DNA of 64,000 nucleotides from Zeus faber (lineage: Eukaryota > Chordata > Actinopteri > Zeiformes > Zeidae): NCBI GenBank assembly GCA_960531495.1, contig OY482866.1:1488001-1552000 (forward strand), read 5' to 3'. Within the stretch, counting starts at the first letter, position 1. Every line of letters starts with the position of its first letter. Both the position numbers and the translations under genes were made by a program. Of the stretch, positions 1 through 11,340 are shown piece after piece. The notes under the pieces were generated by a model. The model had not been told where the DNA came from and did not search any database. It worked only from the letters and a program-made list of their open reading frames with translations.

Positions 1-3000
1 TTGAAAGAAATAATGAAAGAAAGATTGAACGATTGGAAGAAATATTGAAAGAAAGATAGATTGAAAGAAAGAATGAAAGAAAGAATGAAAGATTTAAAGA
101 AAGAATGATTGAAAGATTAAAATATTGAAAGAAAGAATGAAAGAAAGATTGAAAGATTGCAAGAAAGAATGAAAGAAATATTGAAAGATTGAAATATTGA
201 AAGAAAGAATGAAAGAAAGATTGAAAGATTGAAAGAAAGATTGAAAGATTGAAATAAAGATTGAAAGTTTGAAAGAAAGATTGAAAGAAAGATTTAAAGA
301 AAGAAAGAAAGATTGAAAGAAAGATTGAAAGAAAGATTGAAAGAAAGAAAGATTGAAAGATTGAATAATTGAAAGAAAGACTGAAAGAAAGAATGACGGA
401 CAGAAAGATTGAAAGAAAGAATGAAAGAAAGATTGAAAGAAAGATTTAAACAAAGAAAGATTGAAAGTAAGAAAGATTGAAAGAAATATTGAACGAAAGA
501 TTGAAAGAAAGGATGAAAGAAAGATTGAAAGAAAGATTGAAAAAAAGAAAGATTGAAAGAAAGATTGAACGACTGAAGAAAAGAATGAAAGAAAGATTGA
601 AAGAAAGATTGAAAGAAAGAAATATTGAAGGAAAGATTGAAAGATTGAATGATTGAAAGAAAGACTGAAAGAAAGATTGACCGATAGAAAGATTGAAAGA
701 AAGAATGAAAGAAAGATTGAAAGAAAGAATGAAAGAAAGATTGAAAGATTAAACAATTGAAAGAAAGATTGCAAGAAAGATTGAAAAAAGAAAGATTGAA
801 AGAAAGAATAAAAGAAAGATTGAAAGAAAGATGGAAAGAAAGAAAGATTGAAAGAAATAACAAAAGAAAGATTGAAAGAAAGAATGAAAGAAAGATTGAA
901 AGACTGAAAGAAAGAATGAAAGGCAGATTGAAAGAAAGATTGAAAGTAAGAAAAATTGAAAGAAAGAATGAAAGAAAGATTGAAAGATTGCAAGAAAGAA
1001 TGAAAGAAATATTGAAAGATTGAAATATTGAAAGAAAGAATGAAAGAAAGATTGAAAGATTGAAAGAAAGATTGAAAGATTGAAATAAAGATTGAAAGTT
1101 TGAAAGAAAGATTGAAAGAAAGATTTAAAGAAAGAAAGAAAGATTGAAAGAAAGATTGAAAGAAAGATTGAAAGAAAGAAAGATTGAAAGATTGAATAAT
1201 TGAAAGAAAGACTGAAAGAAAGAATGACGGACAGAAAGATTGAAAGAAAGAATGAAAGAAAGATTGAAAGAAAGATTTAAACAAAGAAAGATTGAAAGTA
1301 AGAAAGATTGAAGGAAATATTGAACGAAAGATTGAAAGAAAGGATGAAAGAAAGATTGAAAAAAAGAAAGATTGAAAGAAAGATTGAACGACTGAAGAAA
1401 AGAATGAAAGAAAGATTGAAAGAAAGATTGAAAGAAAGAAATATTGAAGGAAAGATTGAAAGATTGAATGATTGAAAGAAAGACTGAAAGAAAGATTGAC
1501 CGACAGAAAGATTGAAAGAAAGAATGAAAGAAAGATTGAAAGAAAGAATGAAAGAAAGATTGAAAGATTATACAATTGAAAGAAAGATTGCAAGAAAGAT
1601 TGAAAAAAGAAAGATTGAAAGAAAGAATAAAAGAAAGATTGAAAGAAAGATGGAAAGAAAGAAAGATTGAAAGAAATAACAAAAGAAAGATTGAAAGAAA
1701 GAATGAAAGAAAGATTGAAAGACTGAAAGAAAGAATGAAAGGCAGATTGAAAGAAAGATTGAAAGTAAGAAAAATTGAAAGAAAGAATGAAAGAAAGATT
1801 GAAAGATTGCAAGAAAGAATGAAAGAAATATTGAAAGAAAGAATGAAAGAAAGATTGAAAGATTGAAAGAAAGATTGAAAGATTGAAATAAAGATTGAAA
1901 GTTTGAAAGAAAGATTGAAAGAAAGATTTAAAGAAAGAAAGAAAGATTGAAAGAAAGATTGAGACAAAGATTGAAAGAAAGAAAGATTGAAAGATTGAAT
2001 AATTGAAAGAAAGACTGAAAGAAAGAATGACGGACAGAAAGATTGAAAGAAAGAATGAAAGAAAGATTGAAAAAAGATTGAAAGACTGAAAGAAAGAATG
2101 AAAGAAACATTGAAAGATTAAACAATTGAAAGAAAGATTGCAAGAAAGATGGAAAGAATGAAAGATTGAAATAATGATTAAAAGTTTGAAAGAAAGTTTG
2201 AAAGAAAGATTTAAACAAAGAAAGATTGAAAGTAAGAAAGATTGAAAGAAATATTGAACGAAAGATTGAAAGAAAGGATGAAAGAAAGATTGAAAGAAAG
2301 ATTGAAAAAAAGAAAGATTGAAAGAATGATTGAACGACTGAAGGAAAGAATGAAAGAAAGATTGAAAGAAATAAATATTGAAGGAAAGATTGAAAGATTG
2401 AATGACTGAAAGAAAGACTGAAAGAAAGATTGACAGACAGAATGAAAGAAAGATTGAAAGAAAGAATGAAAGAAAGATTGAAAGAAAGAATGAAATAAAG
2501 ATTGAAAGTTTGAAAGAAAGATTGAAAGAAAGATTTGAAAAAAGATTGAAAGACTGAAAGAAAGAATGAAAGGCAGATTGAAAGAAAGATTGAAAGTAAG
2601 AAAGATTGAAAGAAAGAATGAAAGAAAGATTGAAAGATTGCAAGAAAGAATGAAAGAAATATTGAAAGATTGAAATATTGAAAGAAAGAATGAAAGAAAG
2701 ATTGAAAGATTGAAAGAAAGATTGAAAGAAAGATTGAAAGATTGAAATAAAGTATAAAGTTTGAAAGAAAGATTGAAAGAAAGATTTAAAGAAAGAAAGA
2801 AAGATTGAAAGAAAGATTGACGGACAGAAAGATTGAAAGAAAGAATGAAAGAAAGATTGAAAGAAAGAATGAAAGAAAGATTGAAAGTTTGAAAGAAAGA
2901 TTGAAAGAAAGATTTAAAGAAAGATTGAAAGACTGAAAGAAAGAATGAAAGGCAGATTGAAAGAAAGATTGAAAGTAAGAAAGATTGAAAGATTGAAAGA

Positions 3001-6000
3001 TTGCAAGAAAGAATGAAAGAAATATTGAAAGATTGAAATATTGAAAGAAAGAATGAAAGAAAGATTGAAAGATTGAAAGAAAGATTGAAAGAAAGATTGA
3101 AAGAAAGATTGAAAGATTGAAATAAAGATTGAAAGTTTGAAAGAAAGATTGAAAGAAAGATTTAAAGAAAGAAAGAAATATTGAAAGAAAGATTGATAGA
3201 AAGATTGAAAGAAAGAATGAAACAAAGATTGAAATAAAGAATGAAAGAAAGATTGAAAGAAAGATTGAAAGAAAGAAAGATTGAAAGATTGAATGATTGA
3301 AAGAAAGACTGAAAGAAAGAATGACGGACAGAAAGATTGAAAGAAAGAATGAAAGAAAGATTGAAAAAAAGATTGAAAGACTGAAAGAAAGAATGAAAGA
3401 AACATTGAAAGATTAAACAATTGAAAGAAAGATTGCAAGAAAGATGGAAAGTAAGATTGAAAGAAATAAAGTTTGAAAGAAATAACAAAAGAAAGATTGA
3501 AAGAAAAAATGAAAGATAGAAAAATTGAAAGTAAGAAAGATTAAAATAATGAAAGAAAGATTGATAGAAAGATTGAAAGATTGAAATAAAGATTGAAAGT
3601 TTGAAAGAAAGATTGAAAGAAAGATTTAAAGAAAGAAAGAAAGATTGAAAGAAAGACTGAAAGAAAGAATGAAACAAAGATTGAAATAAAGAATGAAAGA
3701 AAGATTGAAAGAAAGATTGAAAGAAAGAATGACGGACAGAAAGATTGAAAGAAAGAATTAAAGAAACATTGAAAAAAAGATTGACAGACTGAAAGAAAGA
3801 ATGAAAGAAACATTGAAAGATTAAACAATTGAAAGGAAGATTGCAAGAAAGATGGAAAGCAAGATTGAAAGAAATAAAGATTGAAAGAAATAACAAAAGA
3901 AAGATTGAAAGAAATAATGAAAGATAGAAAAATTGAAAGTAAGAAAGATTGAAAGAATGAATGAAAGAAAGATTGAAAGATTGAAAGATTGAAATATTGA
4001 AAGAAAGATTGAATGTTTGAAAAAAGATTGAAAGTATTAAAGATCGAAAGAAATATTTAAAGAAAGATTGAAAGATTGAAAGAAAGAATGAAAGAACGAT
4101 TGAAAGAAAGAATGAATGAATGAAAGAAAGAATGAAAGATTAAACAATTGAAAGAAAGATTGCAAGAAAGATTGAAAAAAGAAATATTGAAAGAAAGAAT
4201 GAAAGAAAGATTGAAAGAAAGTTGGAAAGAAAGATTGAAAGAAAGAAAGATTGAAAGAAATAATGAAAGAAAGATAGAACGATTGGAAGAAATATTGAAA
4301 GATAGAAAAATTGAAAGTAAGAAAGAATGAAAGCAAGATTGAAAGAAAGAATGAAAGAAAGATTGAAAGATTGAAATATTGAAAGAAAGAATGAAAGAAA
4401 GATTGAAAGATTTAAAGAAAGATTGAAAAAAGGATTGAAAGACTGAAAGAAAGAATGAAAGAAAGATTGATAGATTAAACAATTGAAAGAAAGATTGCAA
4501 GAAAGATTGAAAAAAGAAAGATTGAAAGAAAGAATGAAAGAAAGATTGAAAGATAGATGAAAGAAAGATTGAAAGAAAAAAAGATTGAAAGAAATAAAAG
4601 AAAGATTGGAAGATTGGAAGAAATATTGAAAGGTAGAAAAAATGAAAGTAAGAAAGATTGAAAGAAAGAATGATAAAAAGATTGAAAGATTGAAAGAAAG
4701 AATGAAAGAAAGATTGAAAGATTGAAATATTGAAAGATAGAATGAAAGAAAGATTGAAAGATTGAAAGAAAGATTGAAAGAAAGATTGAAAGATTGAAAT
4801 ATTGAAAGAAAGATTGAATGTTTGAAAGAAAGATTGAAAGAAAGATTTAAAGAAAGAAAGATTGAAAGAAATATTGAAAGAAAGATTGAAAGATTTAAAG
4901 AAAGATTGAAAGATTAAAAGATTGAAATAATGATTGAAAGTTTGAAAGAAAGATTGAAAGAACGATTTAAAGAAAGAAAGATTGAAAGTAAGAAAGATTG
5001 AAAGAAATATTTAAAGAAAGATTGAAAGATTGAAAGAAAGATTGAAAGAAAGAATGAAAGAAAGATTGAAAGAAAGATTGAAAAAAAGAAAGATTGAAAG
5101 ACTGAAGGAAAGAATAAAAGAAAGATTGAAAGAAAGATTGAAAGAAAGATTGAAAGAAAGAAAGATTGAAAGAAAGATTGAAAGATTGAAAGATTGAAAG
5201 AAAGAATGAAAAATTGAAAGAAAGAATGAAAGAACGATTGAAAGAAAGAATGAAAGAAAGATTGAAAGATTGAAAGAAATATTGAAAGAAAGAGAGAATG
5301 AAAGATTGAACGATTGAAAGAAAGATTGAAAGTAATAAAGATTGAAAGAAAGAATGAAAGAAAAATTGAAAGATTGAAAGATTGAAAGAAAGATTGAAAG
5401 AAAGATTTAAAGAAAGATTGAAAGACTGAAAGTAAGAATGAATAAAAGAATTAAAGAAAGATTGAAAGATTTATAGATTGAAAGAAAGAATGAAAGAAAG
5501 ATCTAAAGAACGATTGAAAGAAAGATTGAAAGATTGAAAGATTGAAATAAAGATTGAAAGTTTGAAAGAAAGATTGAAAGAAAGATTTAAAGAAAGAAAG
5601 ATTGAAAGAAATATTGAAAGAAAGTTTGAAAGAAATAACAAAAGAAAGATTGAAAGAAATAATGAAAGAAAGATTGAACGATTGGAAGAAATATTGAAAG
5701 AAAGATAGATTGAAAGAAAGAATGAAAGAAAGAATGAAAGATTTAAAGAAAGAATGATTGAAAGATTGAAATATTGAAAGAAAGAATAAAAGAAAGATTG
5801 AGAAAAAGATTGAAAGACGGAAAGAAAGAATGAAAGAAACATTGAAAGATTAAACAATTGAAAGAAAGATTGCAAGAAAAATGGAAAGAATGAAAGATTG
5901 AAATAATGATTGAAAGTTTGAAAGAAAGATTGAAAGAAAGATTTAAGAAAGAAAGATTGAAAGAAATATTGAAAGAAAGATTGAAAGAAATAACAAAAGA

Positions 6001-7110
6001 AAGATTGAAAGAAAGAATGAAAGAAAGATTGAACGATTGGAAGAAATATTGAAAGAAAGATGGATTGAAAGTAAGATAGATTGAAAGAAAGAATGAAAGA
6101 AAGATTGAAAGATTTAAAGAAAGAATGAAAGAAAGATTGAAAGATTGAAATATTGAAAGAAAGAATGAAAGAAAGATTGAAAGATTGAAAGAAAGAACGA
6201 TTGAAAGATTGAAAGAAAGAATGAAAGATTGAAAGAAAGATTGAAAGATTGAAAGAAAGATTGAAAAAATGAAAGATTGAAAGAAAGAATAAAAGAAAGA
6301 TTGAAAGAACGATTGAAAGATTGAAAGAAAGAATGAAAGATTGAAAGAAACATTGAAAGAAAGATTGAAAGATTGAAAGAAAGAATGAAAGAGAGATTGA
6401 AAGATTGAATGAAAGATTGAAAGATCGATTGAAAGATTGAAAGATTGAAAGAAAGATTGAAAGAAAGATTGAAAGTTTGAAAGAAAGATTTAAATATTGA
6501 AAGAAATATTGAAAGAGAGAAAGATTAAAAGTAAGAAAGATTGAAAGAAAGAATGAAAGAAAGATTGAATGATTGAAAGATTGAAAGAAAGATTGAAAGA
6601 AAGAAAGATTGAAAGAAAGAATGAAAGAATGAAAGAAAGAATGAAAGAAAGATTGAAAGAAAGATTGAAAGAAATATTGAAAGAAAGAAAGATTGAAAGT
6701 AAGAAAGATTGAAAGAAAGAATGAAAGAAAGATTGAAAGATTGAAAGAAAGATTGAAAAAAGAAAGATTGAAAGAAAGATTGAAAGAAAGATTGAACGAC
6801 TGAAAGAAAGAATGAAAGAAAGATTGAAAGATAGATTGAAAGAGAGATTGAAAGAAATATTGAAAGACTGAAAGAAAGAATGAAAGAAAGATTGAAAGAA
6901 AGATTGAAAGAAAGAAAGAAAAATTGAAAGAAAGATTGAAAGATTGAAAGAAAGATTGAAAGAACGATTGAAATAAAGGAGAAGGAAAGAAAGGTTGATC
7001 CATTAACATCAGCACAACCCCATTGTGTTTATTGTTCTATGATAAGATTGAAAGAAAGATTGAAAATAAGATTGAAAGAAACAAAGATTGAAAGAAAGAT
7101 TTAAAAAAAA
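1..7110. repeat. GAAA/GATT simple-sequence array with ~0.8 kb higher-order period
   Basis: The array is built from the 4-mers GAAA and GATT (plus variants AATG, GACT, ATTG), mostly combined as 8- and 12-bp words. Because the words are multiples of four, several frames stay open for hundreds of codons (Lys/Glu/Arg-rich on plus, Ser/Phe/Leu-rich on minus); these are not genes. Rare marker words recur with long spacing: 'gaatgacggacag' near 392, 1223, 2027, 3318 and 3727, and 'caattgaaagaaagattgc' near 752, 1571, 2112, 3416, 4145, 4480 and 5854. The first copies are ~819-831 bp apart, so the array has amplified in ~0.8 kb blocks as well as by slippage. It decays from ~6970 and ends by 7110, with a short unique stretch (6995-7040) inside the edge. 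Confidence 0.95.
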
Positions 7111-7242
7111 TGAGTACTAGTCACTTTTAAAAAATCATTTGTCCTATGGATTAAATGCCATACACACTTGCATCTCTCCCCTCCCACCCCACACACATTC
7201 ACATGACCAATCCTCCCAACACCCACACACACATGCGTACAT

Positions 7243-7281
<39 letters not shown>

Positions 7282-7300
7282 CACAGGAATAAATGTACCC
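7111..7300. repeat. Non-coding spacer with CA-rich microsatellite
   Basis: After the GAAAGATT array there is ~70 bp of unremarkable AT-rich sequence. It is followed by CA-rich DNA (about 7186-7278) with an almost pure (CA)n run from ~7245 to 7278. No coding signal is visible. Confidence 0.85.
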
Positions 7301-7305
7301 GTACA

Positions 7306-7808
7306 TGTTAGGCCCACGGCCTCCCAGCGCCACTAGAGGCCGCCCTTGCCCCATCTGCAGCTCCCTACTCAGACCCAATTGCACACACCTGGGATCAATT
7401 ACCCGCACTGTATTTAGCCCCAGCTTCCTAGCCATTCCTTGCCAGACCGTCAACTAGCTTTCCCCGAGTTGCATCGCGATTGGCTCCCTTCCTAGTTCCT
7501 AGTTCCTAGTTCCTAGTTCCCAGTTCCCAGTTCCAAGTTCCTAGTTTATGTCTTGTTGTCTCGCCTTCCCTTCACCTGTCTGTCTCCGCTTGTCGACCAG
7601 GACTCTCCACCCAGCCTGGTTCCCCGTCTCTCCACCCGGATCCTGGACCCCATCTCCTGGTCATCATCGTCCCTGCCCTGCCCTGCTCCATCCCCTCCCG
7701 ACCAGGTCCCCCCGGCCAGCTCCACCGTCCCAGTTAATAAACATCCCTTGCCTGCCTCCCGTGTCCCTGTGTCGTGCGTTTGGGTTCCTCCCTGTTCGGG
7801 TCGTGACA
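7306..7808 (+). repeat. 5' LTR of the sushi-like element
   Basis: It starts TGTTAGG and ends GTGACA (TG...CA). A TATA-like TATTTAG lies at 7411-7417, about 30 bp before the likely transcript start near 7441. A polyadenylation signal AATAAA is at 7736-7741. A short tandem run of CTAGTTC/CAGTTC words (about 7493-7536) lies inside. From 7451 on it matches the partial 3' LTR at 9321-9699. Confidence 0.88.
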
Positions 7809-7810
7809 GT

Positions 7811-7822
7811 ACGGTCTGGCCA
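7811..7822 (+). promoter_or_regulatory. Self-priming primer-binding site of the sushi-like element
   Basis: Just inside the LTR, ACGGTCTGGC (7811-7820) is the exact reverse complement of GCCAGACCGT at 7441-7450 inside the LTR, and pairing extends to 11 of 12 with one mismatch. 7441 lies ~30 bp downstream of the TATA-like box, so the pairing partner would be the 5' end of the transcript. This is the layout known for the Tf1/sushi group, in which the mRNA 5' end primes reverse transcription. No tRNA 3' end is recognisable here. Confidence 0.7.
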
Positions 7823-7829
7823 GGAAAAC

Positions 7830-8819
7830 ATGGACCCAGCCGACACAGAAGGGCTCCGCCGCGCACTCCGGGACAGAGGAGTGTTGCTTGGGCAACATGA
7901 CCGGGTCCTCCGGGACATCGCGGAACACCTCCGGACCATCTCTGCGGCCGTCAGCAGCCTGCAGGGCCCTCCGGCCCCCGTGGCCTCCCCTGCTCCTCCG
8001 ACCTGCCCTCCTTCCCCCACCAGGGCTCCCAGCGCCTCTCTCGTTCCCCCTGAGCCCCACGTTCCGGCTCCAGCGCCTTACGACGGCGATTTCGGCACCT
8101 GCCGCACCTTCCTTGTGCAGTGCGCGGTGGTTTTCCAACAGCGGCTGTCGTCGTACGACTCCGATAGTGCCCACATCGCGTTCCTCATCTCCTGCCTGAG
8201 AGGGGCGGCTCTCGGCTGGGGTTCCGCGGTTTGGAGTCAGGGGGGTCCCGTGAGTCTCTCCTACGATCTGTTTACCCGCGAAATGAGGAGAGTCTTCGAC
8301 CACCCAGTTTGCGGCAAGGAGGCCGCCAGAAGACTCCTCTCCCTCCGCCAGGGTTCCCGTAGCGTCGCCTCCCTCGTCGTCGAGTTCCGGACTCTAGCCG
8401 CGGAAAGCTGCTGGAATGACGGAGCCCTGCAGGACGTGTTCCAGCGTGCCCTGAACGACGAGTTGCGGGACGAGCTGGCACGGCGGGACGAGCCCACGGA
8501 CCTGGACCAACTAGTGGAGACCTCAATCCGCCTGGACAACCGGCTACGGGAGCGCCATCGCGAGAGGAGGGGGCGAGCCTCCAGTCCGTGCCTCCCGCCT
8601 GGGCGGCCACGCCCCAGTCTCCAGCGCCCGCTACTCTTGGGCGCCGCACAAGTCCCCCGACTCTCTCCGATGCCGAGCCAATGCAGCTTGGTCGCTCCCG
8701 GATCTACCCAGAGGAGCGAGCACGCCGCCTACAGACCGGTGCCTCTCTGTATTGCGGTCGGCTGGGACACCTCTGAGCCACCTGCCCGGTCCGGCCACGA
8801 GAGGGCGACTCCTCGGTAG
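7830..8819 (+). pseudogene. Gag of sushi-like Ty3/gypsy element (frameshifted)
   Basis: The frame starts at the ATG at 7830 (MDPADTEGLRRAL), 22 bp after the 5' LTR. The first ~85 residues hold a short coiled-coil-like segment and a Pro/Ala-rich linker. The capsid-like core (about residues 90-240) contains FGTCRTFLVQCAVVFQQ, AALGWGSAVW and an Arg/Glu-rich tail, which is the retrotransposon Gag domain pattern of the sushi/PEG10 group. The CCHC zinc knuckle is found only in another frame (frame 2, around 8741-8785). There its first Cys is lost and a TGA follows CGRLGHL, so a frameshift separates capsid from nucleocapsid. The last ~80 residues of the long frame are out-of-frame translation. Gag would form the virus-like particle; this copy should not make a complete one. 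Confidence 0.8.
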
Positions 8820-9320
8820 GGCTACGCTCCGGCCGCTCCTTACCACGTCATCGCCCCTATGACTGCGCAATCAACCTCCTGCCAGGCGCCCCCCTCCCCT
8901 GCAGTCGCCTGTATAACGTCTCCCGGTCTGAACAGGAGGCCATGGAGACTCACATCCGCGACTCTCTCGCTGCCAGGATTACTCGTCCCTCGTTTTCTCC
9001 GCTAGGCGCAGGGTTCTTCTTTGTTGCAGAGAAGGACAAGACCCTCCGTCCTTGCGTCGATTTCAGGGGACTGAACGATATCACGATCAAAGACAAGTAC
9101 CCCTTGCCCCTGATGGATTCAGTCTTCGTCCCCATCCAGGGGGCCACCCACTTTTCCAAGCTGGACCTCCGCAACGCTTACCACCTGGTCCGCATCCGCA
9201 AAGGGGACGAGTGGAAGACTGCCTTTAACACCCCGCTCGGTCACTTTGAGTACCTTGTTATGCCCTTTGGGCTGTCAAATGCCCCAGCGGTCTTCCAGGC
9301 CCTAATTAACGGGAGGTTAG
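8777..9320 (+). pseudogene. Pol fragment: reverse transcriptase N-terminal half, protease missing
   Basis: The frame is open from just after the broken zinc knuckle. The sequence passes from nucleocapsid wording straight to the RT leader ([17 protein letters not shown], near 8855-8895), with no protease DTG/DSG motif between, so the protease is deleted (junction about 8820-8855). The RT carries the conserved [17 protein letters not shown] segment, then [15 protein letters not shown] (first catalytic Asp) and [24 protein letters not shown]. It stops before the YxDD box. At 9320/9321 it is joined abruptly to the middle of the LTR. RNase H and integrase are absent. The fragment is inactive. Confidence 0.85.
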
Positions 9321-9699
9321 CAACTAGCTTTCCCCGAGTTGCATCGCCGCGTCAGCCGCGTCAGCCGCGTCAGCGATTGGCTCCCTTCCTAGTTCCTAGT
9401 TCCCAGTTCCAAGTTCCAAGTTCCTAGTTTATGTCTTGTTGTCTCGCCTTCCCTTCACCTGTCTGTCTCCGCTGGTCGACCAGGACTCTCCACCCAGCCT
9501 GGTTCCCCGTCTCTCCACCCGGATCCTGGACCCCATCTCCTGGTCATCATCGTCCCTGTCCTGCCCTGCTCCATCCCCCCCCGACCAGGTCCCTCCGGCC
9601 AGCTCCACCGTCCCAGTTAATAAACATCACTTTATTATTTGCCTGCCTCCCGTGTCCCTGTGTCGTGCGTTTGGGTTCCTCCCTGTTCTGGTCGTGACA
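9321..9699 (+). repeat. Partial 3' LTR of the sushi-like element
   Basis: It matches the 5' LTR from 7451 to its end, so the U3 region and the first 10 bp of the putative R region are missing. Differences from the 5' LTR are a threefold CGCGTCAGC-type tandem insertion (~9346-9372), fewer CTAGTTC words and an extra ACTTTATTATTTG-like insertion at ~9630. It ends GTGACA and is followed by the GTACA target repeat. Confidence 0.88.
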
Positions 9700-9704
9700 G
9701 TACA

Positions 9705-10330
9705 TCCAGTATGTATACACACACAGTCATGTTAACCTATACACTGTGGTTTAAACAGGACTACGTACTACCCATATGCACTCACAGCACTGTGTATATC
9801 CTCTCCCACCACACACATTCACATAACAAACCGTCCCGGCACACACACACACACACACACACACACAATGATGCAAGTCATATCAACACAGCTGAAGCCG
9901 CCTTGTGTTATGAATTCCTCTCATGCCGCAGCCTTCAGCTCTCCAGTAGCTCTCCAGCAGCTCCTCGTGTCCCAGCAGAGCTGCCGTGCAGTTGTTCTGC
10001 TGCTAAAGGCTGTCAACGTTCAGCGGGCGGACGCTCGTTTGCCCCCACCCTCCGAGCTCCCCTGCCATCCAGGGTCCTTCTGACCCCCCCCCCCCCTTTA
10101 GCAGGGAGCTTGCCATCCTGCTTCTGTGTGTGGCCAGAGTCCACCGCTGCACACATCCCCTGGCCGACACGGCCCGTTGTGTTGTTTTTTTTTTATAATA
10201 GGGGGGATAAACAAAGTGTGTGTGTGGCGGAACAATCTCACGGGTTACAGGGGCCAAGTTGGGTTCACCTGTCGACGATGACGAAGCCCGGCATTGACGT
10301 GCAAGCTTGGCGGCGGTAGTGGAGTCGGGT
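9705..10330. other. Unassigned spacer with CA run and homopolymers
   Basis: This stretch holds a (CA)n run at ~9840-9866, a C run at ~10084-10095 and a T run at ~10184-10193. Short open frames exist, but none shows a recognisable domain or repeated codon signature. I see no gene here. Confidence 0.6.
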
Positions 10331-11340
10331 GGTGGGGGTAGGCAGACTCAGAGCTTTACAAGGAGCGGGGCCGGGAAATGTGGCGCACGGCTGAAGGCGA
10401 CGTAGCTAAATCACCTCCACGGGGTGTTTACGGGGAAGGATCATTAGCGAGCTCGGCTACCTGCGTTACCCCTCGCTCTCCCTCCGTCAGCGTTTCGGCA
10501 GGAGTCCAGGGAGTCTGATGCCCTCATTAATAAAGATTACTATCTTATCCTACAATGAATAGTAGTAATTTTAATAATTATGCCGAACAGCGATAAACTT
10601 AATCTCATTAAATTAATGCCCAATCGTTCTTCTTTACAAAGAATAATCCACGTATTCATAATAATAAATAATAATTTGGTTATCAAAATGCGTCATTATA
10701 GACGTTTTTTTTAATATCTTAATGGTATATTTTGTACGATCACATTAGCATGATGTAATAATAATTTTGGGAATGCATTATTAAAATATATTAAAATAAT
10801 TTATTTGGATGGAGTAATTTTTTGGAGAAGCTTCCGCATTGCGGGAGGAGAACGTCTGAGAGAAGCACACTATATTTACCCTATCTCCTCATGCCGTGAC
10901 TGTGCCCAATATTGAAACAGCAGAAGAAGAACGGGGGCAATAAAATGGATATAGAGTAAGTGCACGAAAAAAAAATGTTTTAGAAAGTTAACTTTTCAAT
11001 TGTTACACGTTTTTGCTGTTAAATGCTAGCAGTTTTGTGTTATAACACGATATAACACGGAGAGATTATGCATGCAAAAGTTAATGACTTTGTTTTATTT
11101 TATAAAGCCGTTTTTAACATGCACAGTATCTAGCTTTAGTTAAATGTGTGTTGGAGTGGAGTGTTAACTAGCATTTAGATTTAGTTTACTGTGTGTTGGT
11201 GCAGGGAGACGGTACTGTGAGAGAGAGACGGTTTTCAAACAGACAGACGGACCCGCTAGCTAAGTTTCACTTGATCGGTTCTCCACCAAAGCGTGCTGAG
11301 AGAGTCCGGACTGTTTTTTGCCAGTTTAGACTTTATTTGA
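10331..11340. other. Unassigned non-coding DNA with a possible first exon near 10925
   Basis: A moderately GC-rich segment (to ~10520) passes into AT-rich DNA. Near 10940-10955 an ATG is followed a few codons later by a good splice-donor-like GTAAGT ('atagagtaagtgc'). This could be the first exon of the gene remnant ending at 12413, but nothing connects them beyond order and strand. No domain is recognised. Confidence 0.35.

Larger units (their letters stand above)
7301..9704 (+). mobile_element. Internally deleted Ty3/gypsy (sushi-ichi-like) LTR retrotransposon with target duplication
   Basis: The element is bounded by the 5-bp direct repeat GTACA at 7301-7305 and 9700-9704, which reads as a target-site duplication. 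The element proper is 7306-9699 and carries a full 5' LTR, a Gag frame, a truncated reverse-transcriptase frame and a partial 3' LTR. Three lesions are visible: a frameshift within or after Gag, loss of the whole protease region, and loss of everything from mid-RT through the 5' part of the 3' LTR. The Gag style and the RT wording ([31 protein letters not shown]) match the sushi-ichi group of vertebrate chromovirus-like elements, the lineage from which mammalian PEG10/RTL genes derive; that assignment is from memory of the family. The copy is non-autonomous. Confidence 0.9.

Noticed and set aside
94-2643. 849-codon minus-strand open frame rich in Ser/Phe/Leu, and similar long frames to 7015 and at 62438-63253
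   Set aside because: Pure consequence of GAAA/GATT words in multiples of four; frames on both strands are open together and no start, domain or codon bias supports a gene.
7199-7453. Minus-strand frame with a long Val-Cys repeat
   Set aside because: Translation of the CA microsatellite running into the LTR.
7734-8303. Minus-strand frames of 118-189 codons over the sushi-like Gag
   Set aside because: Antisense shadows of the GC-rich gag frame.
7150-9867. Similar CA-rich stretches ('cccacacacattcacat') on both sides of the sushi-like element, suggesting a larger duplication
   Set aside because: The similarity is mostly low-complexity CA sequence; too weak to claim a duplication beyond the 5-bp target repeat.
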